NCBI GenBank assembly: GCA_012718975.1
Contig: JAAYBF010000121.1
Coordinates: 26,534 to 90,533, forward strand
DNA length: 64,000 nucleotides
From: Solirubrobacterales bacterium
GTDB lineage: Bacteria; Actinomycetota; Thermoleophilia; Solirubrobacterales; Thermoleophilaceae
Reading direction: 5' to 3'
Shown: positions 9,302 to 17,392 of the stretch, in pieces
How the letters are laid out: the number at the start of each line of letters is the position of its first letter
How positions within the stretch are numbered: the stretch's first letter is position 1
Notes under the pieces: generated by a model
What the model saw: only the letters and a program-made list of their open reading frames with translations
Database searches by the model: none
What the model was told of the DNA's origin: nothing
Translations under genes and position numbers: made by a program

Positions 9302-12261
9302 TGCTCGATCCGGCAGATCGACGGGTGCGAGCAGCCGCCGCGGTAGGCGCAGGAGCCGGGGCACGAGCGGAGCCTGCCCTCCCCCATCTCGGCGGCGGCG
9401 GTCGCGATCGCGCCGCGCGCCCAGTCGCGCAGCTCCGCCAGCGCGGCGGGCTCGAGCACGTCGCCGCCGACGAAGTCGCCGCCGAGCGCGGCGGCGTGGT
9501 CGGCGTCGACGGCGCCGCGCGGGCGGCGGTCGTCGCCGGAGAGCGGCACGTAGAGGCCGGCGACCGCCTCGACGCCGAGCAGCCGCTCGGCGACCAGCAT
9601 GTAGAGCGCCGCCTGGAGGCGGCCCTTCGGCTCCCACTTCTCGGCGCTGTAGTCGTTGACGCGGCCGCTCTTGTAGTCGAGCACGGCGACCGCGTCGCCG
9701 CGGCGGTCGACGCGGTCGATCTTGCCGCGCACGCGCAGCCCGTCGCCGAGGTCGACCTCGGGGTGGTCGGCGTCGGGCAGGCCGAACGCCAGCTCGAGCG
9801 CCGCCGGCTCGAACTCGGACTCGACACGGGCCTCGTGGTCGAGGTGGCGCAGCAGCTGGAACTCGAGCCGCCGCAGCGCGGCGCGCATCCGCGGCGCGCG
9901 CAGCGTCGCGCCGCGCCGCTCGGCCTCCTCGGCGAGCGCCTCGAGCAGGATCTCCTCGGCGCGCGGCAGGTTGGCGGGCGTGGGCCGGCGGTCTCCGGTG
10001 CGCTCGTGCAGGCGGCGGTAGGTGAGCTCGAGCACCGTGTGCGCGAAGGCGCCCTGGACGAGCCGCTCGGGGTCGGGCTCGAGCGCGACGGGCCGCAGCA
10101 CGTCCTCGACGAGCCAGTTGACCGGGCAGCCGGCGAACCGCTCGATCGCCCCGGCGGAGACGGCGCCACGCGCGCCCAGCGCGGCGAGCGCGGCCTCGAG
10201 CGCGACCGGCCCGATCGGCGCGGGGGGCGGGTCGCGGCGGCCGGCGGCGACGGCCCGCTCCCACTCGGCCGGCGTCGGGGCGTCGTCGGGAGTCCAGGTG
10301 ACGTCGGCGAGCGACCGCCGCCGCGCCCGCTCGCGCAGGCCGGGCAGCACCCGCTCGACGTCGGCGAGGAAGAACGACGGCCGCTCGGACTCCCCCTCCT
10401 CGCCGGAGGTGCGGGCGCTGAGCACCAGCAGCCGCTCGGCGCGCGAGGCGCAGACGTAGAGGAGGTAGCGCTCGCGGTCGAGCTGGGACTCGCGCAGCGG
10501 CAGCGCGAGCCCGGACGCGGCGGCGATCTCGCGCCGGTCGGCGTCGGAGAGGAACGGGTCGGCGCCGCCCCCGGCGGGGAACTCGCCCTCCTGCAGGCCG
10601 CAGACGAAGACCGCCTGGTAGCGGCGGGCGCGGATCTCGGTCGGCGCGGCGACCGCGACGCGGCCCGGCTGGGGCTCCTCGCCGACGCGCAGCTCCTGGG
10701 CGGCGAGGGTGTCCGCGACGGTCGCGAGGTCGACGGCGATCCCGCCGCCGCGGGCGAGGCCGCGCAGGTCCGCGAGCGCGGCGCCGACGGCCGCGACGGC
10801 GCGCGCGTCGTCGACCTCCGCCCCGGCGAGGACGTGCGCGGCGCGCAGGTGCGGCGCGGCGAGCAGCGCGTCGGCGCGGCGGCGGACCTCGTCGAGGAGG
10901 TCGTCGCCGCGCGCCGCCGCGAGGCGGTCGAGCTCGCGCAGCGGGAACGGGCCGATGCCCCTGGTCGCGTCGTCGCCCTCCCACAGCTCGCGGGCGCGGG
11001 CGGCGCTGGCCGCGCCGTCGCGGCGGACGGCGACCTCGAGCCGGTCGGCGTAGACCGGCTCGCGCAGCCGGCCCGGGGTGCGCAGGTAGGCGAGCAGGTC
11101 GTCGGCGGTCCCGGTCCCGGCGGCGCAGCGCAGCAGCGCGAGCAGGCCGCGGCCGAGGGCGGTGTGTCCAAGCGCCAGCCGGCGGTCGATCGAGTACGGG
11201 ATGCCGTAGGCGCCGAAGACCTGCTCGATCGTCGTCGCGTAGGCGCGCGGGTCGCGCAGCACGACAGCGACCTCGCCGGCCGGCGTGCCGGCGCGCAGCA
11301 GCGCCAGCACCTCGGCGGCGCACAGCTCGACCTCGGCGCGGCGGCCGCCGGCGAGGTGGAGCCGGACCGTTCCCCCGGGGTCGGCGACCGTCGGCGGCGC
11401 GTCCTCGAAGAGCCCGCGCTCGAGCGCCGACAGGACGGCGCGCGAGTCTTCGTCGTAGTAGTCGTCGAGCGGCGCCAGCTCGGTCTCCTCGGCGCCGGCG
11501 TCGAGCAGCCGGCGGCGGGCGTGGGCGGTCGCCTCGAAGGCGGTCCGGCCGTGCTCGTAGGGCAGCGAGACGCAGACGTCGGCACCGGCGTCGCCGGCGA
11601 GCGCGGAGAGCGCGGCCAGCTCGAGCGGGGTGAAGTCGTCGAAGCCGTAGACGAAGACGGGCGTGGAGCCCCAGCTCGCCGGCCGTTGACGCAGCGCGGC
11701 GACGGCGTTCCAGGCGTACAGCTCGTCGTCGAGCAGGCCGGCGGCGTCGAGGCGCTCGCGGTAGCGGCGGTAGATCGCGGCGACCTCGTCGGCGTAGCGG
11801 CGGCGCGGGCCGTCGCCGGCCCAGGCGCGCAGCGCGGCGGTCAGGCGGGCCGGCTCGACGAGCGCGGGGCCGGCGGCGGTGCGCTCGGCCAGCGACCGCT
11901 CGACCTCGGCGACGAACCGTGTGGCAGCCCGGGCGAACCCGGGCCGCGCCGCCGACTCGGCGAGCGCCTCGAGCCCGGCCGACGCGGCCGCCTCGGCGAC
12001 GATCAGCTCGCGCTGGAGCCGGGTCGCGACGCGGCCGCCGGCGCCGGCGCGGCGGGCGATCTCGACGAACAGCCGCTTGAAGCGCAGCACCCCGACGCCG
12101 AACACCGCCCCGCGCTCGGCCAGCTCGCGCTGGTTGTGCTCGACGTCCTCGAAGGCGGGCACGACGAGCAGCGGCTGCTCGTCGACGCGGGCGCGCAGGC
12201 CGCCGAGGACCGCGCCGGCCTTGGCGGCGTTCGCGGGACCGGTTACGAGCTTCAGCGGCAC
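9298..12261 (-). CDS. AddB-like ATP-dependent helicase/PD-(D/E)XK nuclease subunit
   Basis: VAVLDYKSGR nuclease motif; IERFAGCPVNWLVEDVLRP ... CPGSCAYRGGC Fe-S type cysteines; partner of the AddA-like gene. Confidence 0.85.
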   Translation of the reverse strand: MPLKLVTGPANAAKAGAVLGGLRARVDEQPLLVVPAFEDVEHNQRELAERGAVFGVGVLRFKRLFVEIARRAGAGGRVATRLQRELIVAEAAASAGLEALAESAARPGFARAATRFVAEVERSLAERTAAGPALVEPARLTAALRAWAGDGPRRRYADEVAAIYRRYRERLDAAGLLDDELYAWNAVAALRQRPASWGSTPVFVYGFDDFTPLELAALSALAGDAGADVCVSLPYEHGRTAFEATAHARRRLLDAGAEETELAPLDDYYDEDSRAVLSALERGLFEDAPPTVADPGGTVRLHLAGGRRAEVELCAAEVLALLRAGTPAGEVAVVLRDPRAYATTIEQVFGAYGIPYSIDRRLALGHTALGRGLLALLRCAAGTGTADDLLAYLRTPGRLREPVYADRLEVAVRRDGAASAARARELWEGDDATRGIGPFPLRELDRLAAARGDDLLDEVRRRADALLAAPHLRAAHVLAGAEVDDARAVAAVGAALADLRGLARGGGIAVDLATVADTLAAQELRVGEEPQPGRVAVAAPTEIRARRYQAVFVCGLQEGEFPAGGGADPFLSDADRREIAAASGLALPLRESQLDRERYLLYVCASRAERLLVLSARTSGEEGESERPSFFLADVERVLPGLRERARRRSLADVTWTPDDAPTPAEWERAVAAGRRDPPPAPIGPVALEAALAALGARGAVSAGAIERFAGCPVNWLVEDVLRPVALEPDPERLVQGAFAHTVLELTYRRLHERTGDRRPTPANLPRAEEILLEALAEEAERRGATLRAPRMRAALRRLEFQLLRHLDHEARVESEFEPAALELAFGLPDADHPEVDLGDGLRVRGKIDRVDRRGDAVAVLDYKSGRVNDYSAEKWEPKGRLQAALYMLVAERLLGVEAVAGLYVPLSGDDRRPRGAVDADHAAALGGDFVGGDVLEPAALAELRDWARGAIATAAAEMGEGRLRSCPGSCAYRGGCSHPSICRIEQ

Positions 12262-12285
12262 GGGGCCGTCAGGTATACGGCCAGC

Positions 12286-12930
12286 TCAGGACGGCTGACG
12301 GTCGCCGGCGGCGAGCGCGCCGCGGCGCAGCGCGTCGGCGAGCGCCTCGGCGTAGCGCTGGGCGGGCAGCATCGGCGGGGCGTCCTGCAGCTCCCAGCCG
12401 ACCGCGGGGCGCTGGACCCAGCGGGCGACGCGAACGGCGCCGTCATCTAGCGGCTCGACGCGCAGCTCCTCCTTGAAGTCGCCGCTGCGGCCGCGGCTGA
12501 CCCCGGAGCCGCCGTCGCCGCCGTCGGCGGGCTCGGTCTGCAGCGCGCCGGTCAGCTTGGCGGCGTCGCGCGCCTGGAGGGCCTCGCCGCTGCGCTCGAC
12601 CAGGTCGAGCAGCTCGCCGGCGGCGAGGACGGGCGCCTCGGGGACGAGCGCCGAGCCGCGCCAGCGGCCGAGCCGGACACCGCCGGGGACCCGCTCGAGC
12701 CGGACGAGCGAGCGCATGCCCTCGTCGTCGACGTGGACCGGCGTGGCGACGTGCGGGCCGCTGAAGGCGGGCGCCGCGGGAGCCTTCTCGCCGCTGGCTC
12801 TGCGCCGGGCCGACTGGCCCGATCCGCCGCTGCGCCGCCGCGTGGCGGAGCGGTCCGGGTCGAGCACCGTGCCCTTGGAGCAGATCTGGCAGTCGGCGGT
12901 GAACCGGTTGTGGCGGCAGAACAGCGACAC
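12286..12930 (-). CDS. hypothetical protein with N-terminal CxxHxxxxxxCxxC-type cluster
   Basis: MSLFCRHNRFTADCQICSKG; same strand as and directly upstream of AddAB-like genes; TATCCT-N9-GTG. Confidence 0.7.
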   Translation of the reverse strand: MSLFCRHNRFTADCQICSKGTVLDPDRSATRRRSGGSGQSARRRASGEKAPAAPAFSGPHVATPVHVDDEGMRSLVRLERVPGGVRLGRWRGSALVPEAPVLAAGELLDLVERSGEALQARDAAKLTGALQTEPADGGDGGSGVSRGRSGDFKEELRVEPLDDGAVRVARWVQRPAVGWELQDAPPMLPAQRYAEALADALRRGALAAGDRQPS

Positions 12931-12965
12931 GGCTGTCGCAGGATAGTGGGCGCGGGCCTGCCAAG

Positions 12966-14087
12966 ATGCGCGCGGTGGCTACGGCGATCGTGTCCGACCT
13001 GCACCTCGGGACCGTCTCGGGCGCCGACCTGGCGCGCGGCGGACCGGCGCTCGACCGGCTGCTCGACGTGCTGGCGGGCGCGGAGCGGATCGTGCTCCTC
13101 GGCGACCTGCTCGAGCTGCGCGAGCGTCCGGCGGCGGCGGTGCTCGAGGACGTCGCGCCGGCGCTGCGGCGGATCGGCGAGGCGGCCGCCGGCAAGCGGC
13201 TGACGGTCGTGCCGGGCAACCACGACCACCAGCTCGTGGCGCCGGCGCTCGAGCGGGCGCGGCTGGCCGGCGGGACGCTCGCGATCGCAGCGGAGCATCC
13301 GCCCGAGCCGGGCGAGCTGGCGGCGCGGGTGGCGGAGCTGATGCCGGCGACCGACGTCGCGTTCTCCTACCCGGGCGTCTGGCTGCGCGACGACGTGTTC
13401 GCCACCCACGGCCACTACCTCGACGCCCATCTGACGGTGCCGCGCGTCGAGTGCCTGATCGCGGCGGCGGTCGAGCGGTTCGCGACGGGCGTCGGCCCGG
13501 AGGGGCCGCAGGCGGCGGCCGACTACGAGGCGATCCTCGCCCCGATCTACGCGCTCTCGCACGCGGTCGCCCAGAACGCCCGCGCGCATCCGCCGGCGCG
13601 CCGCAACAACCTCTCGCGCGACGTCTGGCGGATCGCCGCGACCGACGGCGACGGCCGGCTGCCTGACCGGCTGCGCCGCCGCTTCGTCGGCCAGCTCGCG
13701 ATCCCGGCGGCGGTTGCGGCCGTCAACGCGGTCGGCCTCGGTCCCTTCAGCGCCGAGCTGACGCCGACCGAGCTGCGCGCCGCGGGCCTGCGCGCAATCG
13801 CGACGGTCGCCGACCGCCTCGGCATCGCCGACGCCCACGTCGTCTTCGGCCACACCCACCGCGCCGGCCCGCTGCCCGCCGACGACGCCTCCACCTGGAC
13901 GCTTCCCGGCGGCGGAACCCTCACCAACACCGGCAGCTGGGTCGACGAGGCCCACTTCACCGCCTCCGACGGCCCCTCCAACCCCTACTGGCCCGGCCGC
14001 ATCGCCTGGGTACACGCCGGCGGCGGCCCACCCAGCCTCGAGACGGTCATCGAGCCGACCGAGCGCTCCGCAGCGCGCCGGGGCTAG
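12966..14087 (+). CDS. metallophosphoesterase
   Basis: IVSDLHLG, LLGDLLEL, VVPGNHDHQ, FGHTHRAG motifs. Confidence 0.9.
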   Translation: MRAVATAIVSDLHLGTVSGADLARGGPALDRLLDVLAGAERIVLLGDLLELRERPAAAVLEDVAPALRRIGEAAAGKRLTVVPGNHDHQLVAPALERARLAGGTLAIAAEHPPEPGELAARVAELMPATDVAFSYPGVWLRDDVFATHGHYLDAHLTVPRVECLIAAAVERFATGVGPEGPQAAADYEAILAPIYALSHAVAQNARAHPPARRNNLSRDVWRIAATDGDGRLPDRLRRRFVGQLAIPAAVAAVNAVGLGPFSAELTPTELRAAGLRAIATVADRLGIADAHVVFGHTHRAGPLPADDASTWTLPGGGTLTNTGSWVDEAHFTASDGPSNPYWPGRIAWVHAGGGPPSLETVIEPTERSAARRG

Positions 14088-14103
14088 CCGCGCCCGATCA
14101 GCG

Positions 14104-14144
14104 CGGTGAGAGTTACGGCCAATATTTGGCCGTAACTCTCACCG
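14104..14144. repeat. palindromic element family 1, copy 1
   Basis: CGGTGAGAGTTACGGCCAA-TAT-TTGGCCGTAACTCTCACCG, perfect 19-bp arms. Confidence 0.9.
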
Positions 14145-14308
14145 GGCATCTTGGGCGGGGTGGCGTTCCGCTCGGGGCGGACGGGCGAGGGCTGGGACGG
14201 GGCCCGGTTGGCTGGGTAGGGAGGGGAGCGGTCCGGAACGGGTCTGATTTGACCGTTTCGCTCCCGGGTTCGGGCGCCGCCCGCTGTTTCCCGGCCTCCG
14301 AAAGCTCG

Positions 14309-14347
14309 GGTGAGAGTTACGGCCAGTATTTGGCCGAAACTCTCACC
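14309..14347. repeat. palindromic element family 1, copy 2 (imperfect)
   Basis: GGTGAGAGTTACGGCCAGTATTTGGCCGAAACTCTCACC. Confidence 0.85.
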
Positions 14348-14398
14348 GCGCTCCTGAGCGGAGGCCATTGGGCCTCGGCGCCGAGCCCACCTTCACCG

Positions 14399-14892
14399 CC
14401 CCGCCGTTTCCCGGCCGTCTTCAGGGTCCATCCATCATCTCCCGGCTATCTCTCAGCCCATCCATCGTTTGCCGCGCATAGACCGGCAAACGCCGGACCG
14501 GCGCCGGGAGGGCCTGAAAACACCGGGTTGGCATGCGGAAGGCCAGCAAACGTCGGACCGGCGCGGGGAGGCCGGAAAGGTCGGGGCGGGTGTCGAACGA
14601 TCGGCAAACGCCGGACCCGAAGCCCAAGGACACACCCACGCCTGGACCTCCGCTCCCACCCAAAAAAGGGCCGGCGCGTAGCGCCCCTCCACCGTTGGCC
14701 TCCGCGGGTGGCGACGGTGACGACCTTCGCGCGCAGGCGAAGCGCGGAGCTACTCCCCAGCCAACGCCCCACGGACCGCCGGCACCACGCTCGTGGAGAG
14801 CGCTAAGCGCAGCCGAGCACGGGACCTCGGCCGCAGGCCGTCCGTCTCAGTAGCGAAGCGTCAGTCCCAACACCGGAGACAGGACCCGCGGG
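14399..14892 (-). repeat. dispersed ~490 bp repeat, copy 2
   Basis: Reverse complement aligns with 4550-5038. Confidence 0.85.
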
Positions 14893-14932
14893 CAGAGCGG
14901 CCAGACCCTCGGCCGCGACGACCACCGACCTC

Positions 14933-17203
14933 CTACGCCGCCGGCTCCTCGATCGCCGGCTGGTCCGCCGCCACCTTGTCCTCGGCCGCGGCCGCCGCCT
15001 CCTCGCGCTCCTTCATCGGCCGGTTGGCCCACTCCTCGTCGAACTCGACCTTCCAGCGGCCGGGGGCGTCGTCGCGCGGCTCGATCTTGAGCTTGGCGCG
15101 GAACGAGCGGCCGGAGCGGCCGCGGAACCCGGTGACCTGCTTGGCGGTGCGGCCGATCGGCGGCTCGTCGCCGCGGTCGATCGACTCCTTGAGGCTGGCC
15201 ATCAGCTCCTTGGCGACGGTGACGGGCAGGTTCTTGCGCGCCTTCTGCTTCCAGATGACGAAGCCGCAGCCGGGGTCGTCGCGCGACCAGCAGGAGTAGC
15301 CCTTGCGGTTCTCGGTGACCTCGCGGCCGCAGACGGGGCAGGGGCCGAGCTTGGCGCGCTCGATCTTGACGCCCTTGAGCTTGTCGAGCTCCTCGACGGT
15401 GGAGCCGATGAACTTGGCGATGTCGCGCATGAACGCGGGCCGGGAGTCCTCGCCCTTCTCGATCAGGGCGAGCCGGCGCTCCCAGTCGCCGGTGAGCTCG
15501 GCGGAGGTGAGGGCGTGCTGGCCGAGCAGGCGGATGACCTGGACGCCCTTCTCGGTGGCGTGGAGGGCGCGGCCCTCGCGCTCGATGTAGCCGACGTCGA
15601 TCAGCCGCTCGATGATCGAGGCGCGGGTGGCGGGGGTGCCGATCCCGGAGTCCTTCATCGCCTCGCGCAGCTCGGCGTCCTCGATCTCCTTGCCGGCGGT
15701 CTCCATGGCGGCGAGCAGGGATGCCTCGGTGAAGCGCCTGGGCGGCTGGGTCTCCTTGCGTAGCGACTCGACCTTCAGGGTGGCGACGGTCTCGCCCTGC
15801 TCGAGCTTGGGCAGGAGCTGGTCGCCGCCGGAGTCGTCGTCGCCCTTGCCCTCGCCCTGGGCCTCCTCGCCGTAGACGGCGCGCCAGCCGGGGACGACGA
15901 GGACCCGGCCGCTGGTGCGGAAGACGTTGTCCTCGACGGTGGTCTCGACGCGGGTGCGCTCGAACTCGGCGTCGGGGTGGAAGACGGCGAGGAACCGCTT
16001 GGCGACGAGGTCGTAGATCTTGAGCTCGTCGGCGCCCATCTTGGAGAGGTTGTGCTCGGACTTGGTCGGGATGATCGCGTGGTGGTCCTCGACCTTGGCG
16101 TCGTTGACGACGCGGCCGAGCGGCAGCTCGGCGAGCGACTGGACGTACTCGGAGGCCTTGCGGTAGGCGGGGTTGTGGCCGACGAGGCCGGCGATCGGCC
16201 GGATGTCGGGGACCATGTCGCCGGTCAGGAAGCGGGAGTTGGTGCGCGGGTAGGTGAGCGCCTTGTGCTCCTCGTAGAGGCGCTGGGCGGCGGCGAGGGT
16301 GCGGCGGGCGGAGAAGCCGTGGAGGGTGTTGGCGTGGCGCTGCAGCGACGTGAGGTCGTAGAGCAGTTGCGCCCGCTCGGTCTCCTTCTTCTTCTCGAGC
16401 TTGGTGATCGCGCCGTCGCGCTCGAGGCAGGCGGCGACGATCTTCTTCGCCTCGTCCTCGGGGAGCCGCTTGCCGCCCATGTAGCGGCCGGCGTAGCGGC
16501 GGTCGCCCTCGGCGGCGAAGCGTGCCTCGACGAGCCAGTAGGGCTCGGGCTTGAAGGCGCGGATCTCCTCCTCGCGGCGGGCGACGAGCGCGAGCGTGGG
16601 CGTCTGGACGCGGCCGAGCGACACGGCGCCGTCGAAGGCGGCGCGGAGGCGGATCGACGCGGCGCGGGTGGCGTTCATGCCGACGATCCAGTCGGCCTCC
16701 GAGCGTGAGCGGGCGGCGGCCTCCAGCGACTCCATCTCCTCGCCGGGGCGCAGCGAGGCGAAGGCCTGCTCGATCGCGGTGCGGGTCATCGACGACAGCC
16801 AGAGCCGCTTGACGGGCGGCTTGATCTTGGCGGTGTCGTAGACGTAGGCGAAGATCAGCTCGCCCTCGCGGCCGGCGTCGCAGGCGTTGATGACGTCGTC
16901 GACGTCGTCGCGGGCCATCAGCCGGTGGATGACCTTGAGCTGCTTGCCGGAGCGCTCGTCGTTGGGGACGAGCTTGAACTCGTCGGGGACGATCGGCAGG
17001 TCGGCGAAGCGCCACTTCTTGAGCTTGGGGTCGTAGGCGTCGGGCTCGGCGAGGCCGACGAGGTGGCCGACGGCCCAGGTGATGACGTAGTCGTCGCCCT
17101 CGAGGAACGCCTTGTCCTTGCCCTGCTTGAACGATCCGGGCAGCGCGGACGCGAGGTCACGCGCGACGGACGGCTTCTCTGCGACTACGAGTGTCTTGCC
17201 CAT
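14933..17203 (-). CDS. topB: DNA topoisomerase III-like type IA topoisomerase
   Basis: MGKTLVVAEKPSVARDLASAL; DAGREGELIF; YPRTNSRFLT active-site region; C-terminal CPVCGREV zinc finger. Confidence 0.92.
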   Translation of the reverse strand: MGKTLVVAEKPSVARDLASALPGSFKQGKDKAFLEGDDYVITWAVGHLVGLAEPDAYDPKLKKWRFADLPIVPDEFKLVPNDERSGKQLKVIHRLMARDDVDDVINACDAGREGELIFAYVYDTAKIKPPVKRLWLSSMTRTAIEQAFASLRPGEEMESLEAAARSRSEADWIVGMNATRAASIRLRAAFDGAVSLGRVQTPTLALVARREEEIRAFKPEPYWLVEARFAAEGDRRYAGRYMGGKRLPEDEAKKIVAACLERDGAITKLEKKKETERAQLLYDLTSLQRHANTLHGFSARRTLAAAQRLYEEHKALTYPRTNSRFLTGDMVPDIRPIAGLVGHNPAYRKASEYVQSLAELPLGRVVNDAKVEDHHAIIPTKSEHNLSKMGADELKIYDLVAKRFLAVFHPDAEFERTRVETTVEDNVFRTSGRVLVVPGWRAVYGEEAQGEGKGDDDSGGDQLLPKLEQGETVATLKVESLRKETQPPRRFTEASLLAAMETAGKEIEDAELREAMKDSGIGTPATRASIIERLIDVGYIEREGRALHATEKGVQVIRLLGQHALTSAELTGDWERRLALIEKGEDSRPAFMRDIAKFIGSTVEELDKLKGVKIERAKLGPCPVCGREVTENRKGYSCWSRDDPGCGFVIWKQKARKNLPVTVAKELMASLKESIDRGDEPPIGRTAKQVTGFRGRSGRSFRAKLKIEPRDDAPGRWKVEFDEEWANRPMKEREEAAAAAEDKVAADQPAIEEPAA

Positions 17204-17392
17204 GAGGAGTTCCCCACCTTATGCGGGTTCGGGGTCCGCGAGGGTAGACGACGCGGCGTAATTCCGGCGCCGGATGCCCGTTGGAGGGGTGCGATGCCGC
17301 TCTCCGAGTCGATCCTCCCGCCGCCTCTCGCCCTCGCCGGCGCGGGTGGCGGGCGCTGGAACGTCGCGCCCCGGCGCGCTACCTTGCGGAGG

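Noticed and set aside
5738-9346. Very long plus-strand ORF (1202 aa) and similar antisense ORFs (e.g. 9325-12450, 28794-33095, 40177-42201)
   Set aside because: Low-complexity Arg/Gly/Ala/Glu translations antisense to well-supported genes; a typical artefact of stop-poor frames in high-GC DNA.
14126-14806. Protein-coding gene in the dispersed repeat (226 aa ORF; counterpart 4382-5089)
   Set aside because: Similar peptide strings occur in both copies but in shifting frames (PALPPKERPARSA versus PPLPPKKGPARSA lies in another frame), hairpin loops vary, and there is no start or RBS support.
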